34,725 nucleotides of DNA, taken from assembly GCA_034428935.1 (NCBI GenBank), contig DAOUHB010000236.1, positions 1 through 34,725 of the forward strand, given 5' to 3'. The number at the start of each line of letters is the position of its first letter. Positions within the stretch are counted from its first letter, which is position 1. This document shows positions 16,701 through 23,384 of the stretch, piece after piece. Both the position numbers and the translations under genes were made by a program. The notes below the pieces were generated by a model. The model was not told the origin of the DNA. It was given only the letters and a program-made list of their open reading frames with translations, and did not search any database. The stretch is from JAAYZQ01 sp034428935. GTDB taxonomy: Bacteria > Chloroflexota > Anaerolineae > JAAYZQ01.

Positions 16701-17026
16701 CTCTCTTTGGCGGCGGGTGCCACGTAGGCCAGACGAATGGCCTGGCCGATCTGCAACACGTCGCCTGCCTGCAGCCGTGTCGGGCCGGTGACGCGCTGTC
16801 CATTCAGGAAGGTGTGGTTGGTGCTGCCCAGGTCTTCGACCAGGTAATAGCCATCTTCCGGATAGAGGCGGGCGTGGCGACGCGAGACGAGGGGCGAGGG
16901 AATGACCAGGTCGGCCTGCGGGTCGCGCCCGATGACGACATCCTGGCCGCTGAGCAGGATCTCTCGTGCCTGCTCCACCAGATCACCCTCTTCGAGAAGG
17001 ACCCTGGGAAACGCTGCTGACTCCAT
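13751..17026 (-). CDS. Triple-FHA ABC exporter (ABCG-type half with permease; Rv1747-like)
   Basis: This 1091-residue fusion has FHA domains at about 25-85 (VVIGRDPQADLVI, VSRRHARL), 165-225 (LRLGRAPDNDLVV, VSGHHAVL; the later loop is atypical) and 268-335 (LEFGRDPANDVVL, VSRFHATL, SANGTFVN). The ABC domain follows: Walker A GQSGGGKST (389-397), signature LSGGQQKR (491-498), Walker B LFFLDEP (511-517), His548. An ABC-2 membrane domain spans about 680-862. It ends with an outer Cys-containing segment (Cys894, 915, 917, 928), a coiled coil (about 975-1020) and a last membrane span (1070-1088). The start at 17026 follows AAGGAG; the frame is open 47 codons further up but reads poorly. M. tuberculosis Rv1747, with two FHA domains, is phosphorylated by PknF; the adjoining kinase gene suggests the same arrangement. 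The substrate is probably a lipid-linked molecule (inference). Confidence 0.93.
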   Translation of the reverse strand: MESAAFPRVLLEEGDLVEQAREILLSGQDVVIGRDPQADLVIPSPLVSRRHARLYPEDGYYLVEDLGSTNHTFLNGQRVTGPTRLQAGDVLQIGQAIRLAYVAPAAKESTEEETQLDLLARTALEAAPLGEATMLAEEGLPLEDGPPPFLVASFPGSEARTVTLAGDRLRLGRAPDNDLVVPSPIVSGHHAVLERDRQGGYLLRLEPGARNPVYHNGTPVERQVALHDGDLLRIGGQDPGVMVTISYHWPAEAARQGLTRTIDFGGQDRLEFGRDPANDVVLDAPIVSRFHATLERIGQRFRVRDLKSANGTFVNDRRLEGEAWLKPGDTVRIGPYRFILGDDQLARVDETDGLQVVALGLNKWVRKDLNLLKDISLVFQPREFIVVVGQSGGGKSTLVDAIAGYRPATDGQVLVNGIDIYRHFDAVRNEIGFVPQKDIIHVELTVYQALDYAARLRMPADTTPEERHRRVVDVMEDLDLVHRQDVPISGLSGGQQKRVSIGVELLTRPGLFFLDEPTSGLDPGTETALMQLMRRLADQGRTIVLITHATKNVMLADRVLFLARGGHLAWFGPPEEALRYFDAYRSDRDRRTRAMEFDDIYAVLDDPDKGRAEEWAERYRQSPAYAEYVVRPLAALGHAPGVTAAAAREAEAAPTRQPARRAAKAARAGQVSGRRQFAILSSRNVKILIRDRVSLLLMLASAPLIAMLDVLLSLILGRNLFDHVDGNMENALITLFQPGTLAVMVGALAMMREFVKETDIYKRERLVNLKVLPYVGSKLWVAALLALYQAAVYTVVHYLSFDMPGGLLEFGMVYVTLLLATLGGMILGLLASAIAPNANAAPLIVILFVIPQVVLGGALIPVPTTASAPTAARWSFEAMVGISGAGSDLAADSCWALPEEEREELSLDEKQERGCPCMGYNALDPDSCNFPGLGAYYDAALDADEPVAPAPLGDPPAEPAPPPRPEAPADPSDTEAVGRYLQELEAYQQQVDDLQAAYRADMARYQARADAFKADSERYQRTLADWSISRSSAVSRAEGLLSRYYDDFGWTFVDKDDDAVFWPRMLRAWGAQVLMIVTLFFVILFAISRKA

Positions 17027-17144
17027 TTCCTGCGGACTCCTTTTGCACGCAGCAAGCTCCACCGGACCAGGGAGGTCGACGCCTGTTGGGAGTTTTGCCT
17101 GGCATTGATGTTCGACCAGCGGGCTGGACCATGACGGAGCAACG

Positions 17145-17170
17145 AAAAAAAGCGGCCGGTTCGCCACCGC
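17145..17170 (-). promoter_or_regulatory. Terminator-like hairpin with T7 in the operon leader (possible attenuator)
   Basis: On the minus strand GCGGTGG, CGAA, CC, a bulged G, and GCCGC form a 7-bp stem directly followed by seven T residues (17151-17145). It lies about 40 nt after the predicted transcription start and about 120 nt before the start codon of the FHA exporter. An intrinsic terminator here would end most transcripts early unless it is overridden. Confidence 0.45.
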
Positions 17171-17213
17171 GGTGAGGGCGCAAGACAGAGGGGCTGCCGC
17201 CTATCCCCACACC

Positions 17214-17242
17214 ATTATTCCACATCGCAGACAGTTTGTCAA
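17214..17242 (-). promoter_or_regulatory. Promoter of the FHA-exporter/kinase/FHA-lipase operon
   Basis: Minus strand: consensus TTGACA (17242-17237), 17-bp spacer, AATAAT (17219-17214). It lies in an AT-rich island that contrasts with the surrounding GC-rich DNA. The leader to the start codon is about 180 nt. Confidence 0.75.
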
Positions 17243-17299
17243 GTACTTTTGATAAAAATACTATAAATCTTGACGTCGCGCCGGCCTGCCGTTGCCCGT

Positions 17300-17328
17300 T
17301 TGACGAGAGCACATTTGTATGCTATACT
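17300..17328 (+). promoter_or_regulatory. Promoter reading into the small membrane-protein gene
   Basis: TTGACG (17300-17305), 17-bp spacer, TATACT (17323-17328). It diverges from the FHA-operon promoter, with 57 bp between the two -35 boxes. Confidence 0.7.
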
Positions 17329-17630
17329 CCCGTCACGGTGCAGAGAACGCCCCAAAGCCGGCATCGCACGCCAGGGTTCGATTTGCTCATACAACACAAC
17401 TTCGCTCGCTGATATTCAAAACGGATTATGTCTTGCTCGGGTTGTCGGGGGTCTTTTTCGCCATCTCGATCCTGGTGGACGTCTTTGAGCCGGGTTTCCT
17501 GCCCTTCCATCTCCTGGAGGATGGCGCCAAGCTGGCCGGTATCCTGTGCTGGCTGGCCTACTTTCTCCGGGTCGCCGTCTCTGCCGTCTCCGACAACCTC
17601 GCCCCACGGAGCACAGCCGCGGACGTCTAG
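17319..17630 (+). CDS. Small two-span membrane protein, start uncertain
   Basis: The open frame encodes up to 103 residues. Its C-terminal 65 residues have the look of a real membrane protein: YVLLGLSGVFFAISILVDVF, an acidic turn (LLEDGAKL), then AGILCWLAYFLRVAVSAV. Third codon positions are strongly G/C, as in the neighbours. The ATG at 17319 overlaps the -10 box of the predicted promoter, so translation probably starts downstream at a non-ATG codon, for example TTG at 17433 or CTG at 17409; neither has a good ribosome binding site. I do not recognise the family. It stands alone ahead of the DUF4129/MoxR operon, which has its own promoter. Confidence 0.5.
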   Translation: MLYSRHGAENAPKPASHARVRFAHTTQLRSLIFKTDYVLLGLSGVFFAISILVDVFEPGFLPFHLLEDGAKLAGILCWLAYFLRVAVSAVSDNLAPRSTAADV

Positions 17631-17696
17631 TCCCCGGCGCCGGCAAAGCCAGCCCAGGGCGGCCACCCGCCAGTTCCAACCTGCCACGCCGACTCG

Positions 17697-17725
17697 TTGA
17701 CAGCAGAGCGCCTTCGTGTTACACT
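17697..17725 (+). promoter_or_regulatory. Promoter of the DUF4129-MoxR-DUF58 operon
   Basis: Consensus TTGACA (17697-17702), 17-bp spacer, TACACT (17720-17725). The predicted start is near 17732, giving a very short leader of about 12 nt that still holds GAGGAG before the ATG at 17744. Confidence 0.75.
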
Positions 17726-17743
17726 CCAGGCGAGGAGTTGCCG

Positions 17744-18625
17744 ATGACAGATCGCGACAGGCGCCCGGCCATTCTCTACCTTGCCCTGGCCATTGTGGCC
17801 CTGCTGCTCCTTGCCGCCGGCCTGGACGGGTTGGAGCTGCAGCCCGGCCGTCCCTTTGCCGGGCTGCTGACGACCGGCGAGGAGGATGGGTCAGGGCCGG
17901 CGCCTGCCCCGGCCGCGATTGCCGATACGGCGCTCCTCGTGGCGGGGCTCCTCATGGCGCTCCTCGTGGCCCTGGCCATCGTCTATCTCTTTGTGCAGGG
18001 CGACCGCCGCAGGCGCTTTCTCTATGCCTTCATCCTTCTCCTGGGGCTGGTGGGCCTCTACCTGGCATCGCGCGCCGAGCCCGCCCGGGAGCTCGTGCCG
18101 CCCGCAACCGAGGTCGCGCCCGAGATGCTTCTCGACGAGGGGCTGCTTGCCATCCCGGGCGCCCCTCCCGTCGAGCTGGAGGTGCGGCCGCCCGCCTGGC
18201 TGGCCTGGCTGGCAGCGGCCCTCCTGGCCCTCCTGGCCGCCGGCATCGTCCTTGCCACCGCCTGGCTCGTCTGGGTTCGGACGCACCCGGCGCCGGGCCC
18301 CCTGCCCCGGATTGCCGAGCGGGCCCAGGCGGCCCTGGCCGATCTGGAGGCGGGCGCCGGCGTCCGCGACGCAGTGATGCGCTGCTACCTGGAGATGAGC
18401 CGCGTCCTGGAGCAGGAACGGGGCCTGGCCCGCGACGAGGCCATGACCCCCCGGGAGTTTGAGGCCGCCCTGCGGAACACCGGCCTGCCACGGGAACCGG
18501 TCGCCAACCTGACCCGCCTCTTCGAAGCCGTGCGCTACGGCGCTGCCCGGGCAAGCCGCCGCGAGGAGGAACAGGCCGTGGCCTGCCTGTCGGCCATCGT
18601 CGCCGCGTGCCGGAGCGCAGCGTGA
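17744..18625 (+). CDS. DUF4129-domain membrane protein
   Basis: This 293-residue protein has four predicted membrane spans (near residues 8-27, 63-85, 93-108 and 143-170). The cytoplasmic C-terminal domain (about 190-285) fits DUF4129, with RCYLEMSRVLEQERGLARDE, MTPREFEAAL and FEAVRYG. DUF4129 is often the tail of a transglutaminase-like membrane protein encoded beside MoxR and DUF58; no transglutaminase domain is present here. The ATG at 17744 is chosen for its GAGGAG site and for fitting the promoter; the frame extends further upstream but lacks a plausible start. Its stop overlaps the next GTG start. The role is unknown, probably part of a MoxR-assisted envelope complex. Confidence 0.85.
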   Translation: MTDRDRRPAILYLALAIVALLLLAAGLDGLELQPGRPFAGLLTTGEEDGSGPAPAPAAIADTALLVAGLLMALLVALAIVYLFVQGDRRRRFLYAFILLLGLVGLYLASRAEPARELVPPATEVAPEMLLDEGLLAIPGAPPVELEVRPPAWLAWLAAALLALLAAGIVLATAWLVWVRTHPAPGPLPRIAERAQAALADLEAGAGVRDAVMRCYLEMSRVLEQERGLARDEAMTPREFEAALRNTGLPREPVANLTRLFEAVRYGAARASRREEEQAVACLSAIVAACRSAA

Positions 18626-19272
18626 GACGCTTCCTCCTTTTTCTGGCCCTGCTCCTCATTGCCGTCCCCCTGGCCTTTGCCTTTCGCGACCTGGGCCGCC
18701 TGGTCACCGCCGAGGTCATCCGCCTCATCTGGACGGTGCGCATCCTGGTCGAAGGGCTGCCCCAGTTGGGCCTGTGGGTCGCCCTCCTGGCCCTCGTCCT
18801 GGTCACTGCCCTGGCCAACCTGGCAGGCCCCCGGCCGGCCCCGCGGGACGAGGGCGGGCCCGTCGACGCGCCCGGGCAGGTCTGGGAGCTGTACCGCTGG
18901 ATACGGCGCGCCTCGCTGGGCGAGTATTCGCGGTGGACCCTGCATCGCTACCTGGAGGGGCTGGCCTGGGAGGTCATGGCCGCCCGCCACGGAAGCGGCA
19001 CCGTGGAGCAAAGACGGCGGTTCCGGGCGGGCGAGCTGGCCCTCGACCCCGACATCGCCGCCTTCCTCGAGGCGGCCGGCGAAAAGAGCTTCCGGCCGAC
19101 GTCCGGCCTGCGAGCCTGGCTGCGGCGCTTGCTCCGGGGCAAGGCCGAGCGCCGGCCCGCAGTCCCACCCCTGGAGCGCATCGTGGAGTTCATGGAAGAG
19201 CAACTGGCGCGCAGCGCGGCGCCACACAATTCGCTGCAACCGGAGGCAGAGCATGAGCGTGACGCTGGCTGA
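18622..19272 (+). CDS. Conserved-looking membrane protein of the MoxR operon
   Basis: This protein of 216 residues starts at a GTG that overlaps the DUF4129 stop (GTGA), with GGAG 7 nt before it. It has two N-terminal membrane spans (about 3-20 and 45-70) and then a soluble, Arg- and Glu-rich cytoplasmic domain with WELYRWIRRAS, SRWTLHRYLEGLAWEVMAAR and ERIVEFMEEQL. I do not recognise the family. Its place between DUF4129 and MoxR genes and the coupled start suggest that it is a structural part of the same membrane complex. The last 20 nt overlap the moxR-like gene. Confidence 0.8.
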   Translation: MRRFLLFLALLLIAVPLAFAFRDLGRLVTAEVIRLIWTVRILVEGLPQLGLWVALLALVLVTALANLAGPRPAPRDEGGPVDAPGQVWELYRWIRRASLGEYSRWTLHRYLEGLAWEVMAARHGSGTVEQRRRFRAGELALDPDIAAFLEAAGEKSFRPTSGLRAWLRRLLRGKAERRPAVPPLERIVEFMEEQLARSAAPHNSLQPEAEHERDAG

Positions 19273-20257
19273 CGTTTCATTCCTGACCGGGCAGATCATT
19301 GCCCAGGTTGAGCGGGCCGTGGTCGGCAAGCGCGGCCTCCTGGAGCAGATCGTCGCCGCCATCCTCGCCGGGGGCCACGTCCTCCTGGAGGACTATCCAG
19401 GGCTGGCCAAGACCCTGGTGGCCAACAGCCTGGCCGCCACCCTGGGCCTGGACTTCAAGCGCATCCAGTTCACGCCCGACCTCCTGCCCGGCGATATCAC
19501 CGGTGGCTACGTCTACGATCGGGCGGCCGGCCGCTTCGAGCTGCGCCGCGGTCCCCTGTTTGCCAACGTCATCCTGGCCGACGAGATCAACCGCGCCTCG
19601 CCCAAGACCCAGTCGGCCCTCCTGGAGGCCATGCAAGAGTTCCAGGTGACCCTCGAGGGCGAGACCATGAAGCTGCCCGACCCCTTTGTGGTCGTGGCCA
19701 CCCAGAACCCCATCGAATACGAGGGCACTTTCCCCCTGCCCGAAGCCCAGCTCGACCGCTTCCTGGTCAAGCTCGCCGTGGGCTATCCCGGGCCCGGCGA
19801 CGAGCAAGAGATCCTGCGCCGCCGCCGAGAGCGCCGCCAGGACGCCCTGGAGCTGGACAGGGTCACCGACGCCGGACAACTGCTGGCCATGCGCCGCGCC
19901 GTCGAGGAGGTGTACCTCGACCCCGACCTGGAAGCCTACATCGTCAGCCTGGTACAGGCGACGCGGCAGCGCCGCCAGGTGGCCGTGGGCGCCAGCCCCC
20001 GGGGCTCCCTGGCACTCCTGAAGCTGAGCCGGGCCCGCGCTGCCATGCAGGGGCGCGATTACGTTCTGCCCGACGACGTCAAGGCCTTTGTCCGGCCGGC
20101 CCTCGTCCACCGCCTGATCCTGGAGCCAGACCTGTGGATGAAGCGCCACGCCGCCGAAGAGATCCTGGACGAGATCCTCCAGTCGGTCCCCGTTCCTGTC
20201 CGCCCTTCCAGGGAGGCGGGAACGGCCGTGGCGGACCGGGATGGGAGGCGCGGTTGA
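19253..20257 (+). CDS. MoxR-type AAA+ ATPase
   Basis: This 334-residue AAA+ chaperone-like ATPase has a Walker A of the MoxR form, EDYPGLAKT (46-54, Lys53), Walker B VILADEINRA (Asp110, Glu111), sensor-1 region VVVATQNPIEYEGTFPLPEA and a C-terminal helical lid with a sensor-2 region near GASPRGSLALL. MoxR proteins act with von Willebrand-type partners to mature or remodel protein complexes; DUF58 proteins are the usual partner. The ATG at 19253 follows GGAGG and lies inside the end of the preceding gene. Its TGA overlaps the TTG start of the DUF58 gene. Confidence 0.95.
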   Translation: MSVTLADVSFLTGQIIAQVERAVVGKRGLLEQIVAAILAGGHVLLEDYPGLAKTLVANSLAATLGLDFKRIQFTPDLLPGDITGGYVYDRAAGRFELRRGPLFANVILADEINRASPKTQSALLEAMQEFQVTLEGETMKLPDPFVVVATQNPIEYEGTFPLPEAQLDRFLVKLAVGYPGPGDEQEILRRRRERRQDALELDRVTDAGQLLAMRRAVEEVYLDPDLEAYIVSLVQATRQRRQVAVGASPRGSLALLKLSRARAAMQGRDYVLPDDVKAFVRPALVHRLILEPDLWMKRHAAEEILDEILQSVPVPVRPSREAGTAVADRDGRRG

Positions 20258-21555
20258 GCCGGCTGGTGCTCCTGGGCGGGGCCATCTATGCCCTGTTCCT
20301 CCTGGGGCTCGGCTTCCGGGACGGCAGGCTCCTGGCCCTGGCCCTGCCCCTCGTGGTCTACCTGGGGGCCGCGGCCTATTGGGCGCCCGGAGAGGTGCGG
20401 CTGGCCGCCCGCCGTTCGTTCAGCAGCGACCGGGCCCGGGCAGGCAGCGTCGTCGAGGTGGACGTGGAGATCAGGAACGAAGGGGCGCCGCTGGAAGAGC
20501 TGGTGATCCGCGACCGGCTGCCCGACGGCGTCGAGCCGGTCGGCGACCCGCCCCTGGCCATCACCTCCCTGGCGTCCGGCGAGGAGGCCCACCTTTGCTA
20601 CAGCGTGCGCGTCCGGCGAGGCAGCCCGAACTTTCAGGAGGTAGAGGTCCAGGCGGGCAGCTCCTTTGGCCTGGCCCGGCGGCGCGCCCTGCTGCCCGCC
20701 CCGGGACGCATCCTGGTGCTGCCCCAGGTGGACCGCCTGCGCCGCGTGGCCATCCGGCCGCTGCGCACCCGGGGCTACGCCGGGCCGGTGCCCGCCCGCC
20801 AGGGCGGCTCGGGCGTGGACTTTTTCGGAGTGCGGGAGTACCAGGCGGGCGATCCCCGGCACTGGATCAACTGGCGCGCCAGCGCCCGCCACCCGCGCTC
20901 GCTCTTTACCAACGAGTACGAGCAGGAGCGCCTGGCCGACGTGGGCCTGATCCTCGATGCCCGGCAGCGCAGTGACGTGCGCCTGGGCGACGCCTGGCTC
21001 TTTGAGCACGCCGTGCGCGCCGCTGCCTCGCTGGCCTCCGCCTTCCTGGACGACGGGAACCGCGTGGGGCTGCTGGTCTACGGCCGGTCGCTGGATTGGA
21101 CCTTTCCCGGCTATGGCAAGGTGCAGAGGGAGCGCATCCTGCGGGTGCTGAGCGGCGCCCAGACGGGCGACAGCCAGGTGTTTGACCGGCTGGACTACCT
21201 GCCGACGCGCTTTTTTCCCAGCGGCTCGCAGATCGTGCTGGTCAGCCCCCTCCACAGCGACGACCTGCCGGCCCTGGTTCGGCTGCGGGCGCGGGGTTAC
21301 CAGCTCCTGGTGCTGCGGCCCGACCCGGTGGCCCTGGAGGCCGGAGCCCTGGGGGAAGGGCCCGGCGTGGCGCTGGCCGCCCGCCTGGTGGCGGTGGAGC
21401 GGGCGCTCCTCCGGCGGCGGCTGCTGCAGGCCGGCATCGCCGTCGTCGACTGGCAGGTGCAAGAGCCCCTGGACCGGGCGCTGCAAACATCACTGGGCCG
21501 CGTGCCGCCCTGGCACCGCCACGTGTCATTCGGACGATTGGAGGCGCGGCCGTGA
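20254..21555 (+). CDS. DUF58-domain protein (MoxR partner), TTG start
   Basis: This 433-residue protein has two N-terminal membrane spans (about 3-20 and 26-44), a beta-rich domain (about 50-150) and the DUF58 core. The signature VREYQAGDPRHWINWRASAR is at about 193-212 and is followed by a von Willebrand-like region (ADVGLILDARQRS). The TTG at 20254 overlaps the MoxR stop (TTGA), has GGGAGG upstream and begins directly at the membrane span; the ATG at 20134 would prepend 40 residues with no membrane character and deeply overlap moxR. It very likely works with the MoxR ATPase at the membrane. Confidence 0.93.
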   Translation: MSRLVLLGGAIYALFLLGLGFRDGRLLALALPLVVYLGAAAYWAPGEVRLAARRSFSSDRARAGSVVEVDVEIRNEGAPLEELVIRDRLPDGVEPVGDPPLAITSLASGEEAHLCYSVRVRRGSPNFQEVEVQAGSSFGLARRRALLPAPGRILVLPQVDRLRRVAIRPLRTRGYAGPVPARQGGSGVDFFGVREYQAGDPRHWINWRASARHPRSLFTNEYEQERLADVGLILDARQRSDVRLGDAWLFEHAVRAAASLASAFLDDGNRVGLLVYGRSLDWTFPGYGKVQRERILRVLSGAQTGDSQVFDRLDYLPTRFFPSGSQIVLVSPLHSDDLPALVRLRARGYQLLVLRPDPVALEAGALGEGPGVALAARLVAVERALLRRRLLQAGIAVVDWQVQEPLDRALQTSLGRVPPWHRHVSFGRLEARP

Positions 21556-22079
21556 TCCGGCAGGCGAGCCTCGCCGCGCGAGGCGCGGCGGCCGCCTCGT
21601 CGGTCGCCGGCTGCCTCCTGGCCGGCGGCTGGCCGGCAACGGCGCTGGTGGTGCTGGCGAGCCTGGCGCTGCTCCTGGCCGCCCTGCCGCCCATCCTGGC
21701 CCGGCGCGGGCAGCGGCCCTGTGGCCCTCCGCTGACCCTTGCCGGGTTTGCCGGCCTGGCGGCCGCGGGAGTGCTGTTGGGGGTGGGGGCGGCCTGGATG
21801 CTGCTGGCCGTCGTCGCCGCCCTGTGTGCCTGGGACCTGGAACACCTGCACGAGAGGCTGTCAAACCCGGCTTATGCCGGTTCCGCTGCCGGGAGGAGGG
21901 CGGTGGAAAACGCCCACCTGGCGCGGCTCCTGGCCGTGCTGGCCGTGGGCCTGCTCCTGGGCGCGGTGGGCCTTCTCGCCCCGGCCAGGCTCGCCTTCCT
22001 GCCCGCCCTCCTCCTCAGCCTGTTGGCCCTCCTGGGCCTGAGCTGGGTCGTCTCGTTCTTTCGCGCGTGGAGTGAGTAG
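21552..22079 (+). CDS. Integral membrane protein, last gene of the MoxR operon
   Basis: This 175-residue protein begins at a GTG overlapping the DUF58 stop (GTGA). It has four to five hydrophobic segments, for example VVLASLALLLAALPPIL, LAAAGVLLGVGAAWMLLAVV, LARLLAVLAVGLLLGAVGLL and LPALLLSLLALLGLSWVV. A polar loop, DLEHLHERLSNPAYAG, lies between the second and third groups. No family is recognised. The downstream convergent DsbA-like gene ends only 5 nt away and no terminator is seen, so the two transcripts probably overlap. Confidence 0.8.
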   Translation: MIRQASLAARGAAAASSVAGCLLAGGWPATALVVLASLALLLAALPPILARRGQRPCGPPLTLAGFAGLAAAGVLLGVGAAWMLLAVVAALCAWDLEHLHERLSNPAYAGSAAGRRAVENAHLARLLAVLAVGLLLGAVGLLAPARLAFLPALLLSLLALLGLSWVVSFFRAWSE

Positions 22080-22084
22080 ACCCG

Positions 22085-22807
22085 CTAGTCCGCGGCGAGC
22101 GCCGCCTCGATGGCGCCCCGCAACACCTGGTAGTCACCCCCGTTGCGCACCAGCCGGCCGTCGACAAAGAGGGTAGGGGTGCCCTGCACGCCGAATCGCT
22201 GTCCCTCGCTGTACTCCTGGCGCACCTCCGAGCGATACTTGCCCGAGTCGAGGCACTGGTTGAACTGTTCCGTGTCCAGCCCAAGCTCGACGGCAAAGGC
22301 CTTCAGGTTGTCGTAAGAGTAGGCGCCGCTGTTCTCGGCTCCCTGGGCCTCAAAGAGCCGGTCGTGATACTCCCAGAAACGCCCCTGCTCGTCGGCACAG
22401 TCCGAGGCTTCCGCCGCCCAGGTGGACTCGTCACCCAGGAAAGCAAAGTGGCGGAATACAAAACGCACCTGGCCCGTGTCGACGTATTCCTCCTTCAGCA
22501 GTTGGCCCGGGCCGTCGGCAAACTGCTTGCAGTAAGGGCACTGGAAGTCGGCAAACTCGGCCACGAGGACGGGCGCGTCGGCCGCGCCCAGGCTCTTGTC
22601 CAGGGCCGAGTCGTCGGGCGCCGCATCCTGCCCGGCCCCTGCCTGGTCCAGGCTGGCGAACACCGCCACGGCCACCACCGTCAGGACGACCACGCCGATG
22701 AGCAGGCCGTAGCGCTGCACAAACGATCGGTTTTGCCGGCTGTTTTTCCGGCCCCGGGAGCTGCGTCCCGAGCGCCGGGCGGTCGCTTTCCTTTTCTTTG
22801 AAGCCAT
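22085..22807 (-). CDS. DsbA/BdbD-like thioredoxin-fold oxidoreductase
   Basis: This 240-residue protein has a very basic N terminus (about 1-32), one membrane anchor (LLIGVVVLTVVAVAVF, about 35-50) and an extracytoplasmic thioredoxin fold of DsbA type. The active site is CPYC (Cys90, Cys93) in EFADFQCPYCKQF, and the cis-proline loop is VQGTPTLFV (Pro211). A second Cys pair (Cys137, Cys185) could form a structural disulfide. It should introduce disulfides into exported proteins and be re-oxidised by the DsbB-like protein encoded just upstream, 57 nt away, on the same transcript. The secreted protease at 8436-9287 is a plausible client by its Cys content. Confidence 0.93.
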   Translation of the reverse strand: MASKKRKATARRSGRSSRGRKNSRQNRSFVQRYGLLIGVVVLTVVAVAVFASLDQAGAGQDAAPDDSALDKSLGAADAPVLVAEFADFQCPYCKQFADGPGQLLKEEYVDTGQVRFVFRHFAFLGDESTWAAEASDCADEQGRFWEYHDRLFEAQGAENSGAYSYDNLKAFAVELGLDTEQFNQCLDSGKYRSEVRQEYSEGQRFGVQGTPTLFVDGRLVRNGGDYQVLRGAIEAALAAD

Positions 22808-22864
22808 GCTCTCTCTTCTATTCCTTTCCTTTCTTCGCCCCGTGGGGGAGCCGCCGCCGGCGAG

Positions 22865-23311
22865 CTAGGCCAGCCCGGCCTCCAGGTCCTGGGTCGACGC
22901 CCGCCAGGCCAGGGCCATGCTCACCGTGATGATGGCAAAGGCCGTCCCGGCCATGAACGGGATCGTCACAAAGCCAAAATAGTTCACGTAGCGGGCGTTG
23001 CACGGCACCCCCACGGCGCACACGCCCGTGTGCTCGATGACGCCCAACTGGATGAGATAGTGATAGATCGAAAAGCCCAGCCCTATCGCCGACAGCGGCA
23101 GCACATAGTACGGCAGGCGCTCATCCCGGGTCAGGATACCCACCAGGGTGATCAGAATTAGCGGGTACATCAGAATGCGCTGGTACCAGCACAGCGTGCA
23201 CGGGATAAAGCCCACGATCTCGCTGTAGTATAGGCTGCCCAACGTGGCGACCAGGGCCGTGCCAAAGGCCAGGTAGGGTAGATATTCTTGCCAGGTTCCC
23301 CTTTTGCTCAC
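22865..23311 (-). CDS. DsbB/BdbC-like quinone-linked disulfide oxidoreductase
   Basis: This 148-residue four-span membrane protein has the two redox Cys pairs of the family: Cys38/Cys41 in IPCTLCWYQRI and Cys98/Cys104 in GVCAVGVPCNARYVNYFGF. The family passes electrons from DsbA to quinones. I place the start at the GTG at 23311, which has GAGGTGG upstream and leads straight into the first span. The frame is open to an ATG at 23386, but that ATG is part of the -10 box of the promoter and cannot be in the mRNA if the promoter is right. It is the first gene of a dsbB-dsbA operon. Confidence 0.9.
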   Translation of the reverse strand: MSKRGTWQEYLPYLAFGTALVATLGSLYYSEIVGFIPCTLCWYQRILMYPLILITLVGILTRDERLPYYVLPLSAIGLGFSIYHYLIQLGVIEHTGVCAVGVPCNARYVNYFGFVTIPFMAGTAFAIITVSMALAWRASTQDLEAGLA

Positions 23312-23384
23312 TTCCACCTCGTCGAGGGCTGCCGAGTCCCTGCCGGCGACACCGGCGCAGAGCGATGCGCAATACCCGTCAAGC

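Noticed and set aside
13736..17020. An open frame of over 1000 codons on the plus strand, opposite the FHA exporter
   Set aside because: It is antisense to a gene with clear FHA, ABC and permease motifs. Its product is a low-complexity Gly/Arg/His/Gln-rich chain with no domain, as expected opposite GC-rich genes.
17428..17700. A 90-codon ATG frame overlapping the small membrane protein
   Set aside because: Ser/Arg/Pro-rich with no hydrophobic pattern; the overlapping frame codes for a plausible membrane protein with better codon use.
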